Below, in pieces: positions 33,842 to 46,201 of a DNA stretch of 64,000 bases; position 1 is the first letter of the stretch; each line of letters begins with the position of its first letter. The DNA comes from Candidatus Pantoea floridensis (GTDB lineage Bacteria; Pseudomonadota; Gammaproteobacteria; Enterobacterales; Enterobacteriaceae): NCBI RefSeq assembly GCF_900215435.1, contig NZ_OCMY01000001.1, positions 3,348,001 to 3,412,000 of the forward strand, read 5' to 3'. Under the pieces are notes generated by a model. It saw only the letters and a program-made list of their open reading frames with translations, was not told the origin of the DNA and searched no databases. A program made the translations under genes and the position numbers.

Positions 33842-34852
33842 ATGAAAGCGACTACTAAAAAGAATGCGCTAACCTGGTTAAAAGAGGGTGGCATTTATGT
33901 TGTCCTGTTTGTACTGCTGGCAATTATTATTTTCCAGGATCCCACTTTTTTAAGTTTAATGAACCTGAGTAATATCCTGACCCAATCCTCTGTGCGTATC
34001 ATTATCGCGCTGGGTGTTGCCGGCTTGATTGTTACGCAAGGTACCGATCTTTCGGCAGGACGTCAGGTGGGCTTAGCGGCGGTGGTTGCTGCCACATTGC
34101 TGCAGGCCATGGATAACGCCAACAAAGTGTTCCCGCATCTGGATACCGTGCCAATCCCGTTAGTTATTCTGACTGTTTGCATCATCGGCGGTGTAATTGG
34201 TTTGGTGAACGGTGTGATTATTGCTTACCTCAAGGTAACGCCATTTATCACCACCCTGGGTACCATGATCATTGTTTACGGTATCAACTCACTCTATTAC
34301 GACTTTGTGGGTGCCTCGCCGATTGCCGGTTTCGATCCGGGCTTCTCCAAATTTGCCCAGGGCTTCCTGCGTTTCGGTGATTTTAAACTGTCGTTTATCA
34401 CCTTCTACGCCGTCATTGCCATCGTCTTTGTTTGGGTGCTGTGGAATAAAACCCGCTTCGGTCGCAACATCTTCGCCATCGGCGGTAACCCGGAAGCCGC
34501 AAAAGTGTCAGGCGTAAACGTTCCATTCAACCTGATTCTGATTTATGCCTTGTCGGGTGTGTTCTACGCGTTCGGTGGGATGCTGGAAGCGGGCCGTATC
34601 GGCAGCGCCACCAACAACCTCGGCTTTATGTATGAGCTGGATGCGATTGCGGCGTGTGTCGTCGGCGGCGTGTCGTTTGCCGGGGGTGTGGGTTCAGTGG
34701 CGGGTGTGGTAACCGGTGTAATCATCTTTACCGTCATCAACTACGGTTTGACCTACATCGGCGTGAACCCTTACTGGCAGTACATTATTAAGGGCGGCAT
34801 CATCATCTTCGCCGTGGCGCTGGATTCGTTGAAATACGCGCGTAAGAAGTAA
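33842..34852 (+). CDS. mglC: galactose/methyl-galactoside ABC permease MglC
   Basis: Inner-membrane permease of the Mgl system, 336 residues and about eight to ten helices, BPD_transp_2 family. The motif GTDLSAGRQVGLAAVVAAT and the AIGGNPEAAKVSGVNV loop that docks on MglA are conserved. Last gene of the operon, followed by a symmetrical terminator shared with sanA. Confidence 0.96.
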   Translation: MKATTKKNALTWLKEGGIYVVLFVLLAIIIFQDPTFLSLMNLSNILTQSSVRIIIALGVAGLIVTQGTDLSAGRQVGLAAVVAATLLQAMDNANKVFPHLDTVPIPLVILTVCIIGGVIGLVNGVIIAYLKVTPFITTLGTMIIVYGINSLYYDFVGASPIAGFDPGFSKFAQGFLRFGDFKLSFITFYAVIAIVFVWVLWNKTRFGRNIFAIGGNPEAAKVSGVNVPFNLILIYALSGVFYAFGGMLEAGRIGSATNNLGFMYELDAIAACVVGGVSFAGGVGSVAGVVTGVIIFTVINYGLTYIGVNPYWQYIIKGGIIIFAVALDSLKYARKK

Positions 34853-34863
34853 CAAACGTCATC

Positions 34864-34893
34864 AAAAAAGGGTCGCCTGCAGGCGACCCTTTT

Positions 34894-34895
<2 letters not shown>
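34864..34895. terminator. bidirectional terminator between mglC and sanA
   Basis: A 32-base perfect palindrome with core GGGTCGCCTGCAGGCGACCC, an A-run on the left and a T-run on the right, serving both convergent genes. Confidence 0.93.
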
Positions 34896-35655
<760 letters not shown>

Positions 35656-35686
35656 CTACTTGAGGCGGACGGGGGAAGCAAGTAAA

Positions 35687-35741
35687 CGCCAGTTGGCCGG
35701 CGTTTTTTTAAACACGATCGGACCTGCAAAGTCCGATCGTG
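35687..35741. terminator. two hairpins between maeA and sanA
   Basis: An 11-bp perfect inverted repeat CACGATCGGAC/GTCCGATCGTG (35713-35723, 35731-35741) directly follows the maeA stop. A second stem ACGCC/GGCGT with a T-run on the plus strand is at about 35687-35710. The first is the likely maeA transcript end. Confidence 0.55.
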
Positions 35742-35748
35742 CTGCGAC

Positions 35749-37446
35749 TTAAATCGAGGTACGGCGATAGTGACGATACTGCGGCAGCCAGAAGTTGTTG
35801 CTCACGGCTTTCGACAAGACATCTTCTGAAGTGACAACCGCCACACCAGCCAGCTGCGCCGCTTTACCTACTTCGATGGCAATCAGCTTCGAAACGCCCT
35901 GAATATCTTTGATTTCCGGCAGAACCGGTCCTTCACCATCATTCGCCAGCGGTGAACAGTCAGCCAAAGCGCGGCTGGCGGTCATCAGCATCGAATCCGT
36001 CACGCGGCTGGCGCCAGAAGCGATTACGCCCAAACCAATTCCAGGGAAGATATAGGAGTTATTGCACTGGGCGATTGGAAAGGTTTTCCCTTTCCACGTC
36101 ACCGGCGAGAATGGGCTGCCGGTGGCAACCAGCGCTGCACCGTCGGTCCAGGCGATGATGTCGGCTGGCGTTGCTTCCACGCGTGACGTCGGGTTCGACA
36201 ACGGCATAACGATCGGCCGCTTCGTGTGTTTGTGCATCTCGCGGATAATCTCTTCGGTGAACAGGCCAGGCTGGCCAGACACGCCGATCAGAATATCTGG
36301 TTTGGCATTGCGCACCACGTCCAGCAGAGAAATTGAGTCGCTGCTGGTGTCCCACTCTTTCAAGCTGTCGCTCTTCTGCACCAGCTTGCTCTGGAAATTA
36401 AGCAGATTAGGCAGCTTGTCGGTCAGCAGACCAAAACGGTCCACCATCATCACCCGGCTGCGGGCTTCATCATCACTTAAGCCTTCAGACTTCATCTGCG
36501 CGATAATCTGCTCGGCGATACCACAACCGGCAGAACCGGCACCCAGGAATACCACTTTCTGCTCACACAGGCGGCTGCCGGCAGCGCGGCTGGCAGCGAT
36601 TAGGGTGCCAACGGTAACGGCGGCGGTGCCCTGAATGTCGTCGTTAAAGCAGCAGATCTCATCACGATAGCGTTCCAGCAGCGGCATGGCGTTTTTCTGT
36701 GCAAAGTCTTCAAACTGCAACAGCACATTTGGCCAGCGGCGATTAACCGCCTGAATGAATTCGTTAACGAATTCTTCGTATTCTTCACCAGTGATACGCG
36801 GATGGCGCCAGCCCATGTAGAGCGGGTCGTTCAGCAGCTGCTGGTTATTGGTACCCACGTCCAGCACAACCGGCAAGGTATAAGCCGGGCTGATGCCACC
36901 GCACGCGGTATACAGCGACAGCTTACCGATTGGGATGCCCATGCCGCCAATACCCAGATCGCCGAGGCCAAGAATACGCTCGCCATCGGTCACCACAATC
37001 ACCTTCACATTCTGCTTGGTGGCGTTTTGCAGCATGTCTTCAATGCGATCGCGGTTGTTATAAGAGATGAATACACCACGTGCGCGGCGGTAGATTTCTG
37101 AGAAGTGCTCACAGGCGGCGCCGACGGTTGGGGTGTAGATAATCGGCATCATCTCTTCCAGATGATTATCGAGCAGTCGGTAGAAGAGGGTTTCGTTGGT
37201 GTCTTGGATGTTGCGCAGGTAAACATGCTTGTCGTTATTGTTTTTGAAATCCAGAAACTGGCGCCAGGCTCGTTCTGCCTGCTCTTCGATGGATTCCACT
37301 GCCTCAGGCAGCAGACCGTTTAGGTTAAATTCGTTACGTTCTTCAAGGCTGAAGGCGCTGCCTTTGTTCAACAGCGGAAATTCCAGCAGGATCGGACCCG
37401 CGTAAGGAATATACAGCGGACGTTTACTTTCGTAGTCGAGTTCCAT
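35749..37446 (-). CDS. maeA: NAD-dependent malic enzyme MaeA
   Basis: Oxidative decarboxylation of malate to pyruvate and CO2 with NAD, linking C4 acids to gluconeogenesis. It has 565 residues, the E. coli length. Seen: the [22 protein letters not shown] block with the catalytic tyrosine, metal-site [13 protein letters not shown], Rossmann [13 protein letters not shown] and [15 protein letters not shown]. Monocistronic by context. In E. coli the gene lies elsewhere, so this placement is a lineage difference. Confidence 0.95.
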   Translation of the reverse strand: MELDYESKRPLYIPYAGPILLEFPLLNKGSAFSLEERNEFNLNGLLPEAVESIEEQAERAWRQFLDFKNNNDKHVYLRNIQDTNETLFYRLLDNHLEEMMPIIYTPTVGAACEHFSEIYRRARGVFISYNNRDRIEDMLQNATKQNVKVIVVTDGERILGLGDLGIGGMGIPIGKLSLYTACGGISPAYTLPVVLDVGTNNQQLLNDPLYMGWRHPRITGEEYEEFVNEFIQAVNRRWPNVLLQFEDFAQKNAMPLLERYRDEICCFNDDIQGTAAVTVGTLIAASRAAGSRLCEQKVVFLGAGSAGCGIAEQIIAQMKSEGLSDDEARSRVMMVDRFGLLTDKLPNLLNFQSKLVQKSDSLKEWDTSSDSISLLDVVRNAKPDILIGVSGQPGLFTEEIIREMHKHTKRPIVMPLSNPTSRVEATPADIIAWTDGAALVATGSPFSPVTWKGKTFPIAQCNNSYIFPGIGLGVIASGASRVTDSMLMTASRALADCSPLANDGEGPVLPEIKDIQGVSKLIAIEVGKAAQLAGVAVVTSEDVLSKAVSNNFWLPQYRHYRRTSI

Positions 37447-37606
37447 GCAGTGCTTGCTCCGGTTGCAGTGTTTTCTGACGTATCGCCGAGAAAAGGTAAC
37501 GCCAGTCCATCTGGATGTGAAGAGGGTCTGGCGCCCGATCCTATGAAAATTCCTGCAGATGTACAGCTTTTGTTAACAAAAGGTCACAAAAGCGGTAAAA
37601 GGATCA

Positions 37607-38503
37607 CTAAACTGATGTTTTCGAAACTAAAGTAAGTGAGAAATCTTCACATCCCAGGGCTGCCAGCGTCGCGCGCGTGGCATCCGACTGACTTAGCGTG
37701 CTGCCCTGAGATTCGGCCAGCACGGCCTGCTGAATAGTATCGAGCGCTTCATTGCTCATGTTCATTAAAATCAGCGCGGCCTGTAATGGTGGCAAGCTTG
37801 GGTTAAAAGCGGCATTTTCCGCATAGCGGCCCGTAAAGGTTGTACCACTCTGGCTGCGAAGTGCTACGCCGCTGTAGCTCTGGCTGTAAGGTGCGTGACT
37901 GTGATTTGCGGCCTCAATGGCCGCTTGTTGCAATGCATCACCCTTTACGGCAAAACCATGATTGACCGGCGTTAACAAACGTTCGGTGATGTTCAAATCA
38001 GCGGGGCCAAACGCATCCGGCAGATAATCACCGAGCGTGCTCACGGCGCGTCCCGGCAAGCTAATGCGAATTGCGGTGCCGCTATTAAGCTCATTCATGA
38101 ACTGGCGGCAATGGCCGCACGGCGTGTAGTTGACGGTAATTGCCGCTAATTTCTCTTCACCGCGTAGCCAGGCATGGGTAATCGCACTTTGCTCGGCATG
38201 TACCGTCTGCTGCAGCGGCGCGTGCAGGAACTCCATATTGGCCCCGAAATACCAATGGCCGCTAACGCCGCGAGAAATGGCGCCGACGTTGAAATTCGAA
38301 ACGGTAGCCACAGCGCAACTTGCTGCCAGCGGCAACAGTGCCAGCGCCAGCGCATCATCATCCAGACCGGTAAGCTGTTTCAATTGCGCGATATCCTGAG
38401 GACGCAATACGCCATGGAAATCAGCCGCATCCAGCAGCGGCTGGATCGCCGTTTGTAGCGCTGCGGGCAGGGCAGAAAAAGCAGTAGAGAATCGTGGATG
38501 CAT
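37607..38503 (-). CDS. cdd: cytidine deaminase Cdd
   Basis: Zinc enzyme converting cytidine and deoxycytidine to uridine forms. The 298 residues form the dimeric, duplicated type: catalytic HAEQSAI (His zinc ligand, Glu base) and zinc cysteines in TPCGHCRQF in the N-terminal half, and a degenerate C-terminal repeat. Lies behind yohJ-yohK in the same direction as in E. coli. Confidence 0.95.
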   Translation of the reverse strand: MHPRFSTAFSALPAALQTAIQPLLDAADFHGVLRPQDIAQLKQLTGLDDDALALALLPLAASCAVATVSNFNVGAISRGVSGHWYFGANMEFLHAPLQQTVHAEQSAITHAWLRGEEKLAAITVNYTPCGHCRQFMNELNSGTAIRISLPGRAVSTLGDYLPDAFGPADLNITERLLTPVNHGFAVKGDALQQAAIEAANHSHAPYSQSYSGVALRSQSGTTFTGRYAENAAFNPSLPPLQAALILMNMSNEALDTIQQAVLAESQGSTLSQSDATRATLAALGCEDFSLTLVSKTSV

Positions 38504-38627
38504 GATGTGATGACCTCAGTTTCGCGTTAGCGGCAATGCGCCGCCTGACGTTTTATATGTGATCCAAGTCGCTCTGACAATGCAAGCTGATTGGGTTGTT
38601 TCAACTTTGCGAGATCTCTCGCAAGTT

Positions 38628-39320
38628 TTAGCCAAACCAATGCATTAACAGGGGAAAAAGAAAGGGTGCCAGTAATGACGTAATGATGCCGCAGATCACC
38701 AGCGCTAAAGAGCTGAATGCGCCTTCCTGATAATCGATCTCTGCAGCACGCGCCGTACCTAACGCATGCGAAGCGTTACCAATCGCCAAACCTCGCGAGG
38801 ATTTGCTCTTCACCTTAAACAGATTCAGCAACATATGACCAAATACCGCGCCCAGCACCCCGGCGATCAGCACGCAGATCGCACTAATAGCGGGAATACC
38901 GTGTAATGAAGCAGACACAGCCATCGCAATCGGCGTGGTAACCGATTTTGGCATGATAGTGGCGGCGATTTCTGGCGTCGCGCCCATCCATAAGGCAATG
39001 GCAGTGCCTGACACCATCGCTGTAATGCTGCCAATGAAACACACGCTGATAATGGTTTTCCAGCGCGCGCGAATTTGATGCATCTGCTCGTACAGCGGCA
39101 GGGCCAGCGCGACCACGGCGGGTTGCAGTAGCTGATTCAGCAGGCTGCTGCCAGCAAAATAGCGGGCATAGGGCATGTGGGTGATCAATAGGAGCGGAAT
39201 GACAATCGCCATCGCGACCAGCAAGGGATTGACGATGGAAATATTGATTTTCGCCGCCAGCTTGCGCGCCAGCAGATAGGCGATCACGGTCAGCGGTAGC
39301 GACCACCAGGCATCAGTCAT
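38628..39320 (-). CDS. yohK: LrgB-family membrane protein YohK
   Basis: 230-residue inner-membrane protein with about seven helices, partner of the LrgA-like YohJ. Family members are called antiholins or murein hydrolase exporters, and some transport pyruvate or 3-hydroxypropionate. Conserved blocks: [14 protein letters not shown] and [15 protein letters not shown]. The start overlaps the yohJ stop by eight bases. A palindrome (TTTGCGAGATCTCTCGCAA) directly follows the stop. Confidence 0.92.
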   Translation of the reverse strand: MTDAWWSLPLTVIAYLLARKLAAKINISIVNPLLVAMAIVIPLLLITHMPYARYFAGSSLLNQLLQPAVVALALPLYEQMHQIRARWKTIISVCFIGSITAMVSGTAIALWMGATPEIAATIMPKSVTTPIAMAVSASLHGIPAISAICVLIAGVLGAVFGHMLLNLFKVKSKSSRGLAIGNASHALGTARAAEIDYQEGAFSSLALVICGIITSLLAPFLFPLLMHWFG

Positions 39321-39696
39321 GGTTTTTCTCCTGCGGACGCTGCATTCGTTCTGCGCTCAGGCCGACAATTAGCAAAACCAGGAAAGTGCTGACCATGCAC
39401 GACACCACAATCGGCCCAAACTGGGCGGTGAGAATGTCGGTATAACCCATTACGCCTACGCTAATGGGAACAAACAGCAGTGCCATGTAGCGAATCAGCA
39501 AATGACAGCCGGGTTTGACCCAGTCAACCGGCAGAATTTGCAGCGCCAGCAGTAGGAACAGCAGCAGCATGCCGATAATGCTACCGGGAATAGTGATTGG
39601 GAGCAGGGCAGATATCCCCATTCCGGCGTAAAGCGCCGCATAAATAATGATGAAGGCGCGCAGATAGCGCCAGCAGGCAGATAGCACGGAGGGCAT
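39313..39696 (-). CDS. yohJ: LrgA-family membrane protein YohJ
   Basis: 127-residue holin-like protein with four helices, LrgA/CidA family, acting with YohK. The [19 protein letters not shown] segment is typical. First gene of yohJ-yohK, with cdd behind, as in E. coli. The start at ATG 39696 follows GGAGCC. Confidence 0.9.
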   Translation of the reverse strand: MPSVLSACWRYLRAFIIIYAALYAGMGISALLPITIPGSIIGMLLLFLLLALQILPVDWVKPGCHLLIRYMALLFVPISVGVMGYTDILTAQFGPIVVSCMVSTFLVLLIVGLSAERMQRPQEKNHD

Positions 39697-39775
39697 GTCA
39701 GGCTCCTGTTTTCATGGCGCTTCATCATACGCATTAAGCGCTTAGCGTGCTAGCGATCACAAGAATGTCTGTCCC

Positions 39776-39799
39776 GGTCGCCATGAATGGCGACCCTAC
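39776..39799. repeat. REP-like palindrome
   Basis: GGTCGCCATGAATGGCGACC then CTAC between yohJ and metG; identical to the 497-520 copy. Confidence 0.8.
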
Positions 39800-39829
39800 T
39801 ACGCGCAGGCTAAGGGGATAGACAGCGAC

Positions 39830-39853
39830 AAAAAAGCCGCCCTAAGGCGGCTT
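39830..39853 (-). terminator. terminator of metG
   Basis: Read leftward: AAGCCGCC/GGCGGCTT stem followed by a U-run, six bases past the metG stop. Confidence 0.9.
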
Positions 39854-39859
39854 ATTAGC

Positions 39860-41893
39860 TTACTTAACCGGCATTCCCGGTACTGCGCCGCTATCGACCG
39901 ACAGCACGAACAGGTCTTTTCCGCCCGGACCGGCTGACAGCACCATGCCTTCTGAAATACCGAAGCGCATTTTACGCGGCGCGAGGTTGGCGACGATGAT
40001 GGTCATTTTGCCAACCAGCACGGAAGGATCCGGATACGCCGCGCGAATACCAGAGAAGATCTGACGCTTCTCGCCGCCCACATCCAGCTCCAGACGCAGC
40101 AGCTTGTCAGAACCGTCTACCAGCTCGGCTTTCTCAATCAGCGCCACACGCATATCGACCTTGGCGAAATCATCAATGGTGATGGTGTCACCAATTGGCG
40201 CATCGGCCAGCGGCCCGGTTGCTGCAGGCTTATTTGTCGCCGCCGCATCCTCTTTTGAGGCTTCAACCAGCGCCTCAACTTTGCTCATCTCGATACGGCC
40301 ATACAGCGCTTTGAACGGTGCTACGTCGTGATCGAGCAGCGGTTGCGCAATCGCATCCCAGCTCAGTTCGCTCTGCAGGAAGGCTTCAGTACGCTCACTC
40401 AATGATGGCAGCACCGGCTTCAGCCAGGTCATCAGCACGCGGAACAGGTTGATGCCCATTGAGCAGATGGCTTGCAGATCGGCATCACGACCTTCTTGTT
40501 TCGCCACCACCCATGGCGCCTGCTCATCGACATAGCGGTTAGCCAGATCGGCCAGCGCCATGATTTCACGAATCGCACGGTTAAATTCGCGGCTGGCCCA
40601 GGCTTCGCCAATCCTTTCAGAGGCATCAACAAAGGTCTGATACAGCGCCGGATCGGCCAGCTCGCTCGCCAGTTTGCCGCCAAAGCGTTTGGTCAGGAAG
40701 CCCGCGTTACGCGATGCCAGGTTAACCACTTTGTTCACCACATCCGCATTCACGCGCTGCACGAAATCTTCCAGATTCAGGTCGATATCGTCGATGCGTG
40801 AGGAGAGCTTGGCCGCGTAGTAATAACGCAGGCTGTCGGCATCCAGATGCTGCAGCCAGGTGCTGGCTTTAATAAAGGTGCCGCGCGATTTCGACATCTT
40901 CGCGCCGTTTACCGTTACATAACCATGCACGAACAGGTTGGTTGGCTTGCGGAAGTTGCTGCCTTCCAGCATTGCCGGCCAGAACAGGCTGTGGAAATAG
41001 ACGATATCTTTACCGATAAAGTGATACAGCTCGGTGGTCGAATCTTTCTTCCAGAACTCGTCGAAATCGATATTGCCGCGCTTATCGCACAGGTTTTTAA
41101 ATGAACCCATGTAGCCGATTGGCGCATCCAGCCAGACATAGAAGTATTTGCCCGGCGCGCCAGGAATTTCAAAGCCGAAATAGGGCGCATCGCGGGAGAT
41201 ATCCCACTGTTGCAGACCCGATTCAAACCACTCCTGCATCTTGTTAGCAACCTGCTCTTGCAGCGCGCCTGAGCGCGTCCACGCCTGCAGCATGGCGCTG
41301 AAGGACGGCAGATCGAAGAAGAAGTGTTCGGAATCACGCAGCACCGGCGTAGCGCCAGAAACCACCGATTTCGGGTCGATCAGCTCGGTTGGGCTGTAGG
41401 TCGCGCTGCACACTTCGCAGTTGTCGCCATATTGATCCGGTGATTTACATTTCGGGCAGGTGCCCTTGACGAAACGGTCCGGCAGGAACATGCCTTTCTC
41501 CGGATCGTACAGCTGCGAAATGGTACGGTTCTTAATAAAACCATTCTCTTTCAGACGACCATAAATCAGCTCGGACAGCTGACGGTTCTCATCGCTGTGC
41601 GTCGAGTGATAGTTGTCGTAGCCGATGTTGAAGCCGGCGAAATCGGTCTCGTGCTCTTGCTTCATTTCGGCAATCATCTGCTCTGGTGCCACACCCAACT
41701 GCTGCGCTTTCAGCATGATTGGCGTGCCATGGGCGTCGTCAGCACAGATGAAGTGAACCTGGTTGCCACGCATTCGCTGGTAACGGACCCAAATGTCAGC
41801 CTGAATGTGTTCAAGCATGTGACCGAGATGGATTGAACCGTTTGCGTACGGCAGTGCGCACGTTACCAGAATTTTTTTAGCGACTTGAGTCAT
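39860..41893 (-). CDS. metG: methionyl-tRNA synthetase MetG
   Basis: Charges tRNA-Met and initiator tRNA. It has 677 residues from [13 protein letters not shown], the exact E. coli length; the frame continues 18 codons upstream without support. Seen: class I signature [12 protein letters not shown], zinc knuckle [26 protein letters not shown] loop, and a C-terminal EMAP-like tRNA-binding domain ([13 protein letters not shown] onward). Divergent from mrp, as in E. coli. Confidence 0.97.
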   Translation of the reverse strand: MTQVAKKILVTCALPYANGSIHLGHMLEHIQADIWVRYQRMRGNQVHFICADDAHGTPIMLKAQQLGVAPEQMIAEMKQEHETDFAGFNIGYDNYHSTHSDENRQLSELIYGRLKENGFIKNRTISQLYDPEKGMFLPDRFVKGTCPKCKSPDQYGDNCEVCSATYSPTELIDPKSVVSGATPVLRDSEHFFFDLPSFSAMLQAWTRSGALQEQVANKMQEWFESGLQQWDISRDAPYFGFEIPGAPGKYFYVWLDAPIGYMGSFKNLCDKRGNIDFDEFWKKDSTTELYHFIGKDIVYFHSLFWPAMLEGSNFRKPTNLFVHGYVTVNGAKMSKSRGTFIKASTWLQHLDADSLRYYYAAKLSSRIDDIDLNLEDFVQRVNADVVNKVVNLASRNAGFLTKRFGGKLASELADPALYQTFVDASERIGEAWASREFNRAIREIMALADLANRYVDEQAPWVVAKQEGRDADLQAICSMGINLFRVLMTWLKPVLPSLSERTEAFLQSELSWDAIAQPLLDHDVAPFKALYGRIEMSKVEALVEASKEDAAATNKPAATGPLADAPIGDTITIDDFAKVDMRVALIEKAELVDGSDKLLRLELDVGGEKRQIFSGIRAAYPDPSVLVGKMTIIVANLAPRKMRFGISEGMVLSAGPGGKDLFVLSVDSGAVPGMPVK

Positions 41894-42054
41894 GTTTGCG
41901 TAGCGTTCCGTTGAAGAAAAATCGGATTTAGATGTTAACCGAAGCACTCTCTGGCGTAAACACGACAGGACATCCGCGTCACTTTTAGCGCCTATCTGAT
42001 ATTATTGAACAGACACCGCCGCAATCTGGCGAGATGAAAAAACAAGGAGTAGGG

Positions 42055-43167
42055 ATGACTTCACAATCCCAGCAACATCATTCACCTGAAGCGCTGCGGG
42101 CCCTGGTCAGCGGCGTGCTGAGTGACTTTGAACATCCGACGCTGCAACACAACCTCACCACGCTGAAAGCTTTGCGCCACGTGGCGCTGCTGGATGACAA
42201 GCTGCATATCGAGCTGGTGATGCCGTTTGCGTGGGCCAGCGCCTTTGAAGTTTTGAAAGCGCAAACCAGTGCAGAATTGCTGCGCTTAACCGATGCCAGC
42301 GCCATCGACTGGCGGCTGCGCCACGATATTGCCACGCTGAAGCGCGTGAAAAACCATCCAGGTGCGACCGGTGTGAAAAATATCATCGCGGTGAGCTCTG
42401 GCAAAGGTGGCGTAGGCAAATCCAGCACCGCCGTGAATATGGCGCTGGCGTTGATTGCGGAAGGCGCGCGCGTGGGGATTCTTGATGCGGATATTTACGG
42501 CCCGTCGATTCCTAACATGCTCGGCACCGAAAATCAGCGTCCCACTTCACCGGATGGCACGCACATGGCGCCGATTATGGCGCACGGCCTGGCAACCAAC
42601 TCCATCGGCTATCTGGTAACCGACGATAACGCCATGGTGTGGCGCGGCCCGATGGCCAGCAAAGCCCTGATGCAGCTGCTGAACGAAACCATGTGGCCGG
42701 ATCTCGACTATTTGATTCTCGATATGCCGCCAGGCACCGGCGATATTCAGCTTACGCTGGCGCAGAACGTGCCGGTGACCGGCGCGTTAGTGGTGACGAC
42801 GCCGCAGGACATCGCGTTAATCGATGCACGTAAAGGCATGGTGATGTTTGAGAAAGTGAGCGTACCGGTACTGGGCGTGGTCGAGAACATGAGCATGCAC
42901 ATCTGTAGCCAATGTGGCCACCACGAACCGATTTTCGGCACCGGCGGCGCGCAGAAGCTGGTGGAGGATTACCACACCCGCCTGCTGGCACAGCTGCCGC
43001 TGCACATTACGCTGCGTGAAGATCTGGATGATGGTGAACCAACCGTGGTGCGCCGTCCTGACAGTGATTTTACCGCGCTGTACCGCCAGCTGGCAGGACG
43101 CGTCGCGGCGCAGCTCTATTGGCAGGGTGAAATCATCCCGGGCGATATTGCTTTCCGCGCGGTTTAA
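42055..43167 (+). CDS. mrp: iron-sulfur cluster carrier Mrp/ApbC
   Basis: P-loop ATPase that carries and delivers [4Fe-4S] clusters. The 370 residues have an N-terminal DUF59-like domain (~1-90), the deviant Walker A GKGGVGKSSTAVN near 110, LDADIYGPSIPNMLG and the cluster-binding CSQCGHHE. The start MTSQSQQ is preceded by AAGGAGTAGGG. Confidence 0.95.
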   Translation: MTSQSQQHHSPEALRALVSGVLSDFEHPTLQHNLTTLKALRHVALLDDKLHIELVMPFAWASAFEVLKAQTSAELLRLTDASAIDWRLRHDIATLKRVKNHPGATGVKNIIAVSSGKGGVGKSSTAVNMALALIAEGARVGILDADIYGPSIPNMLGTENQRPTSPDGTHMAPIMAHGLATNSIGYLVTDDNAMVWRGPMASKALMQLLNETMWPDLDYLILDMPPGTGDIQLTLAQNVPVTGALVVTTPQDIALIDARKGMVMFEKVSVPVLGVVENMSMHICSQCGHHEPIFGTGGAQKLVEDYHTRLLAQLPLHITLREDLDDGEPTVVRRPDSDFTALYRQLAGRVAAQLYWQGEIIPGDIAFRAV

Positions 43168-43616
43168 CGGCGTCCACTTTCGCTGGCGCGAGCCGCCAGC
43201 GGAAAATGCATCAGCACATATTTTCCCTGCTCACTTTCGCCAACCGCTTCACGCCGCCAGCCGTGTTTCAGATAAAAATCCATCGCCGCCTGATTCTTTT
43301 GCAAGCATTTCAATGCGCCGGTGGAGGTGAAACGTTCTTGAACCTTTTCCAGCAGCGCGCTGCCAACGCCTTGCCCTTGCGCATCCGGATCGACATACAG
43401 GCTATGCAGGAAGTTGTCGTTATCCAGCACCGCCGCAAACCCCACGCGATGCCCGTCCAGTTCGGCTACCAGCACGGTTTCACCCAAAATCACCGCATCG
43501 AAATCTTCTAATTGCCAATCATCGCCAGCCAGCCACGTCCAGTTATGGCGACGCGCGGCCAGATACAGCGTGCGCAGAAAAGGGCGATCGGTTTCTTCAA
43601 AAGAACGTATTTGCAC
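43164..43616 (-). CDS. GNAT family N-acetyltransferase
   Basis: 150-residue acetyltransferase. The acetyl-CoA motif is VDPDAQGQGVGSALLEKV (about residues 75-92), followed by the usual NQAAMDFYLKHGW segment in which Asn and Tyr are typical. The substrate cannot be predicted. It converges on mrp and overlaps its stop codon by four bases. Confidence 0.85.
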   Translation of the reverse strand: MQIRSFEETDRPFLRTLYLAARRHNWTWLAGDDWQLEDFDAVILGETVLVAELDGHRVGFAAVLDNDNFLHSLYVDPDAQGQGVGSALLEKVQERFTSTGALKCLQKNQAAMDFYLKHGWRREAVGESEQGKYVLMHFPLAARASESGRR

Positions 43617-43643
43617 TCAACAACTCCATTCTCGTGATTTGCA

Positions 43644-43711
43644 GGTGCGCATAAATGCGCACCCTACGAAATCCTCACGGGTCAAATGTAGGGGCGCCAT
43701 TCATGGCGACC
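43644..43711. repeat. REP-like palindrome pair
   Basis: GGTGCGCATAAATGCGCACC then CTAC (43644-43667) and mirrored GTAGGGGCGCCATTCATGGC then GACC (43688-43711), between the GNAT and ahpC genes. Confidence 0.8.
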
Positions 43712-43837
43712 AGTTAATGATTAAGCCATCAGTCAAAAGTAGCAGTTTCACCCTGAAAAGATAAAGCCTGTCAGAACAACAGCTTTTTTGTGTAGAATGC
43801 CCGCGCGAGCCGCATGAAATCTGGCGTCGGCGCTTTG

Positions 43838-43874
43838 ATAGCTTTTGGTTATCTGATTGATAACGTCTGCATAT
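43838..43874. promoter_or_regulatory. OxyR binding site of ahpCF
   Basis: Four tetranucleotides ATAG, TTAT, ATAA, ATAT with exactly seven bases between each, the OxyR consensus spacing. It is 57 bases upstream of the ahpC start. Confidence 0.8.
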
Positions 43875-43930
43875 TAGAAGTTGGCCCGAAAATTCTGTAA
43901 CTTGCATCACATCTTTTAACGGAGGTCACC

Positions 43931-44494
43931 ATGTCCATCATTAATACCAAGATCAAACCATTTAAAAACGCAGCGTTCAAAAACGGCGAATTCATCGAAG
44001 TCACCGAGAAAGACGTTGAAGGTAAATGGAGTGTTTTCTTCTTCTACCCGGCTGACTTCACCTTCGTATGCCCAACCGAACTGGGTGACGTTGCAGACCA
44101 TCATGAAGAGTTCCAGAAACTGGGCGTAGATATCTACTCTGTTTCTACCGACACGCACTTTACCCACAAAGCCTGGCACGGTTCTTCTGACACCATCGCA
44201 AAAATCAAATACGCGATGATCGGTGACCCAACTGGCGCGCTGACCCGTAACTTCGAAATCATGCGTGAAGACGAAGGCCTGGCAGACCGTGGTACCTTCA
44301 TCGTTGACCCGGAAGGCATCATCCAGGCGATCGAAATCACCGCAGAAGGCATTGGCCGTGACGCATCAGACCTGATCCGCAAAGTGAAAGCAGCACAGTA
44401 CGTGGCTTCTCACCCAGGCGAAGTTTGCCCGGCAAAATGGAAAGAAGGCGAAGCAACGCTGGCTCCATCACTGGACCTGGTTGGCAAAATCTAA
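43931..44494 (+). CDS. ahpC: alkyl hydroperoxide reductase peroxiredoxin AhpC
   Basis: Typical 2-Cys peroxiredoxin that reduces hydrogen peroxide and alkyl hydroperoxides. It has 187 residues with peroxidatic Cys47 in TFVCPTEL and resolving Cys near 166 in GEVCPAKW; the GGLG-type floppy-form elements are GSSDT and the C-terminal helix. Strong GGAGG ribosome site. OxyR site upstream, partial terminator downstream. Confidence 0.97.
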   Translation: MSIINTKIKPFKNAAFKNGEFIEVTEKDVEGKWSVFFFYPADFTFVCPTELGDVADHHEEFQKLGVDIYSVSTDTHFTHKAWHGSSDTIAKIKYAMIGDPTGALTRNFEIMREDEGLADRGTFIVDPEGIIQAIEITAEGIGRDASDLIRKVKAAQYVASHPGEVCPAKWKEGEATLAPSLDLVGKI

Positions 44495-44523
44495 GCCAAC
44501 ATCACGCCATTCGATCTTTCTCT

Positions 44524-44550
44524 ATCGGGTGCTACGGCACCCGATTTTCA
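44524..44550 (+). terminator. attenuating hairpin between ahpC and ahpF
   Basis: ATCGGGTG/CACCCGAT stem followed by a short T-run, 30 bases after ahpC; it would give more ahpC than ahpF transcript. Confidence 0.75.
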
Positions 44551-44565
44551 TGACAGGAACTCACT

Positions 44566-46134
44566 ATGCTCGACACCAATTTAAAAACCCAACTCAAGGC
44601 TTACCTTGAGAAACTAACGAAACCAGTTGAGTTGATTGCCACATTGGATGATGGCGCTAAATCGGCAGAGATCCGTACTCTGCTGGTCGATATCGCGAGC
44701 TTGTCAGATAAAGTCAGCTTCCGTGAAGAGAACGATCGTCCGGTGCGTAAACCCTCTTTCCTGATTACTAACCCAGGCAGCCAGAGCGGTCCGCGCTTTG
44801 CCGGTTCGCCAATGGGCCATGAATTCACTTCACTGGTTTTAGCCCTGCTGCAAACCGGTGGACACCCATCGAAAGAAGCGCAGAGCCTGCTGGATCAAGT
44901 GGTAGCGCTGGAAGGTGACTTCCATTTCGAAACCTATTATTCACTGTCGTGCCACAACTGTCCTGACGTGGTACAGGCGCTGAACCTGATGGCGGTACTG
45001 AATCCGCGCATCAGCCATACCGCGATTGATGGCGGTATGTTCCAGAACGAAATCACCGAACGCAACGTGATGGGCGTGCCAGCGGTATTTCTGAATGGCA
45101 AAGAGTTCGGTCAGGGCCGTCTGAGCCTGGCGGAAATCGTCGGTAAAGTGGACACCAACTCCGATAAACGCGCGGCGGAAGAGCTGAACAAACGTGATGC
45201 CTATGAAGTGTTGATCGTCGGCAGCGGCCCAGCGGGCGCAGCAGCGGCCATTTACTCGGCGCGTAAAGGCATCCGTACTGGCCTGATGGGCGAACGCTTT
45301 GGTGGCCAGGTGCTGGACACCGTCGACATTGAAAACTACATCTCCGTGCCGAAAACCGAAGGCGCCAAGCTGGCTGGTTCATTGCGCGCTCACGTTGATG
45401 ATTACGATGTGGATGTGATTGATACCCAGAGCGCCATTAAGCTGATTCCTGCGGCGAAAGAGGGCGGTCTGCACGCGATTGAAACCGCATCCGGCGCGGT
45501 ACTGAAATCTCGCAGCATTATCATTGCCACCGGGGCGCGCTGGCGCAACATGGGCGTACCGGGCGAAGAACAGTATCGCACCAAGGGCGTCACCTATTGC
45601 CCGCACTGCGACGGTCCGCTGTTCAAAGGTAAACGCACGGCGGTGATCGGTGGCGGTAACTCAGGCGTTGAAGCGGCGATCGATCTGGCCGGCATTGTTG
45701 AGCACGTCACGCTGCTGGAATTTGCCAGCGAAATGCGCGCCGATAAAGTGCTGCAGGACAAACTGCGCAGTCTGAAAAACGTCGACGTGATTCTGAATGC
45801 GCAGACCACGGAAGTGAAAGGTGACGGTAGTAAGGTTACCAGCCTGACCTACATCGATCGTAATAACCAAACCAGCCATGAAATCGCGCTGAGCGGTATC
45901 TTCGTGCAAATTGGCCTGCTGCCAAACACCACCTGGCTGGAAGGAGCGGTTGAGCGCACTAAAATGGGCGAAATCATTATTGATGCCAAGTGCGAAACCA
46001 GCCTGAAAGGCGTATTCGCCGCCGGCGACTGCACCACGGTGCCATATAAGCAGATCATCATCGCCAGCGGTGAAGGTGCGAAAGCCTCACTCAGCGCCTT
46101 TGATTATCTGATTCGTACTAAACCGGCTGAATAA
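44566..46134 (+). CDS. ahpF: alkyl hydroperoxide reductase flavoprotein AhpF
   Basis: FAD/NADH-dependent reductase of AhpC, 522 residues. The N-terminal double thioredoxin fold has CxxC in [10 protein letters not shown], and the thioredoxin-reductase-like part has FAD motif [17 protein letters not shown], catalytic YCPHCDGP and [15 protein letters not shown] for NADH. Ends with a strong terminator at 46156. Confidence 0.97.
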   Translation: MLDTNLKTQLKAYLEKLTKPVELIATLDDGAKSAEIRTLLVDIASLSDKVSFREENDRPVRKPSFLITNPGSQSGPRFAGSPMGHEFTSLVLALLQTGGHPSKEAQSLLDQVVALEGDFHFETYYSLSCHNCPDVVQALNLMAVLNPRISHTAIDGGMFQNEITERNVMGVPAVFLNGKEFGQGRLSLAEIVGKVDTNSDKRAAEELNKRDAYEVLIVGSGPAGAAAAIYSARKGIRTGLMGERFGGQVLDTVDIENYISVPKTEGAKLAGSLRAHVDDYDVDVIDTQSAIKLIPAAKEGGLHAIETASGAVLKSRSIIIATGARWRNMGVPGEEQYRTKGVTYCPHCDGPLFKGKRTAVIGGGNSGVEAAIDLAGIVEHVTLLEFASEMRADKVLQDKLRSLKNVDVILNAQTTEVKGDGSKVTSLTYIDRNNQTSHEIALSGIFVQIGLLPNTTWLEGAVERTKMGEIIIDAKCETSLKGVFAAGDCTTVPYKQIIIASGEGAKASLSAFDYLIRTKPAE

Positions 46135-46155
46135 TTTTTGCGATAGCCACGCAAT

Positions 46156-46188
46156 AGCCCCGTAACCTGTGTTGCGGGGCTTTTTTTA
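46156..46188 (+). terminator. terminator of ahpF
   Basis: AGCCCCG/CGGGGCT stem with a seven-base T-run. Confidence 0.9.
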
Positions 46189-46201
46189 TCTTTATACGTC
46201 C

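Noticed and set aside
36755..36775. AATTCGTTAACGAATT-like sequence in maeA as another member of the element repeat family
   Set aside because: It is coding sequence in the host; the match is limited to the palindromic core and lacks the TACCT flank.
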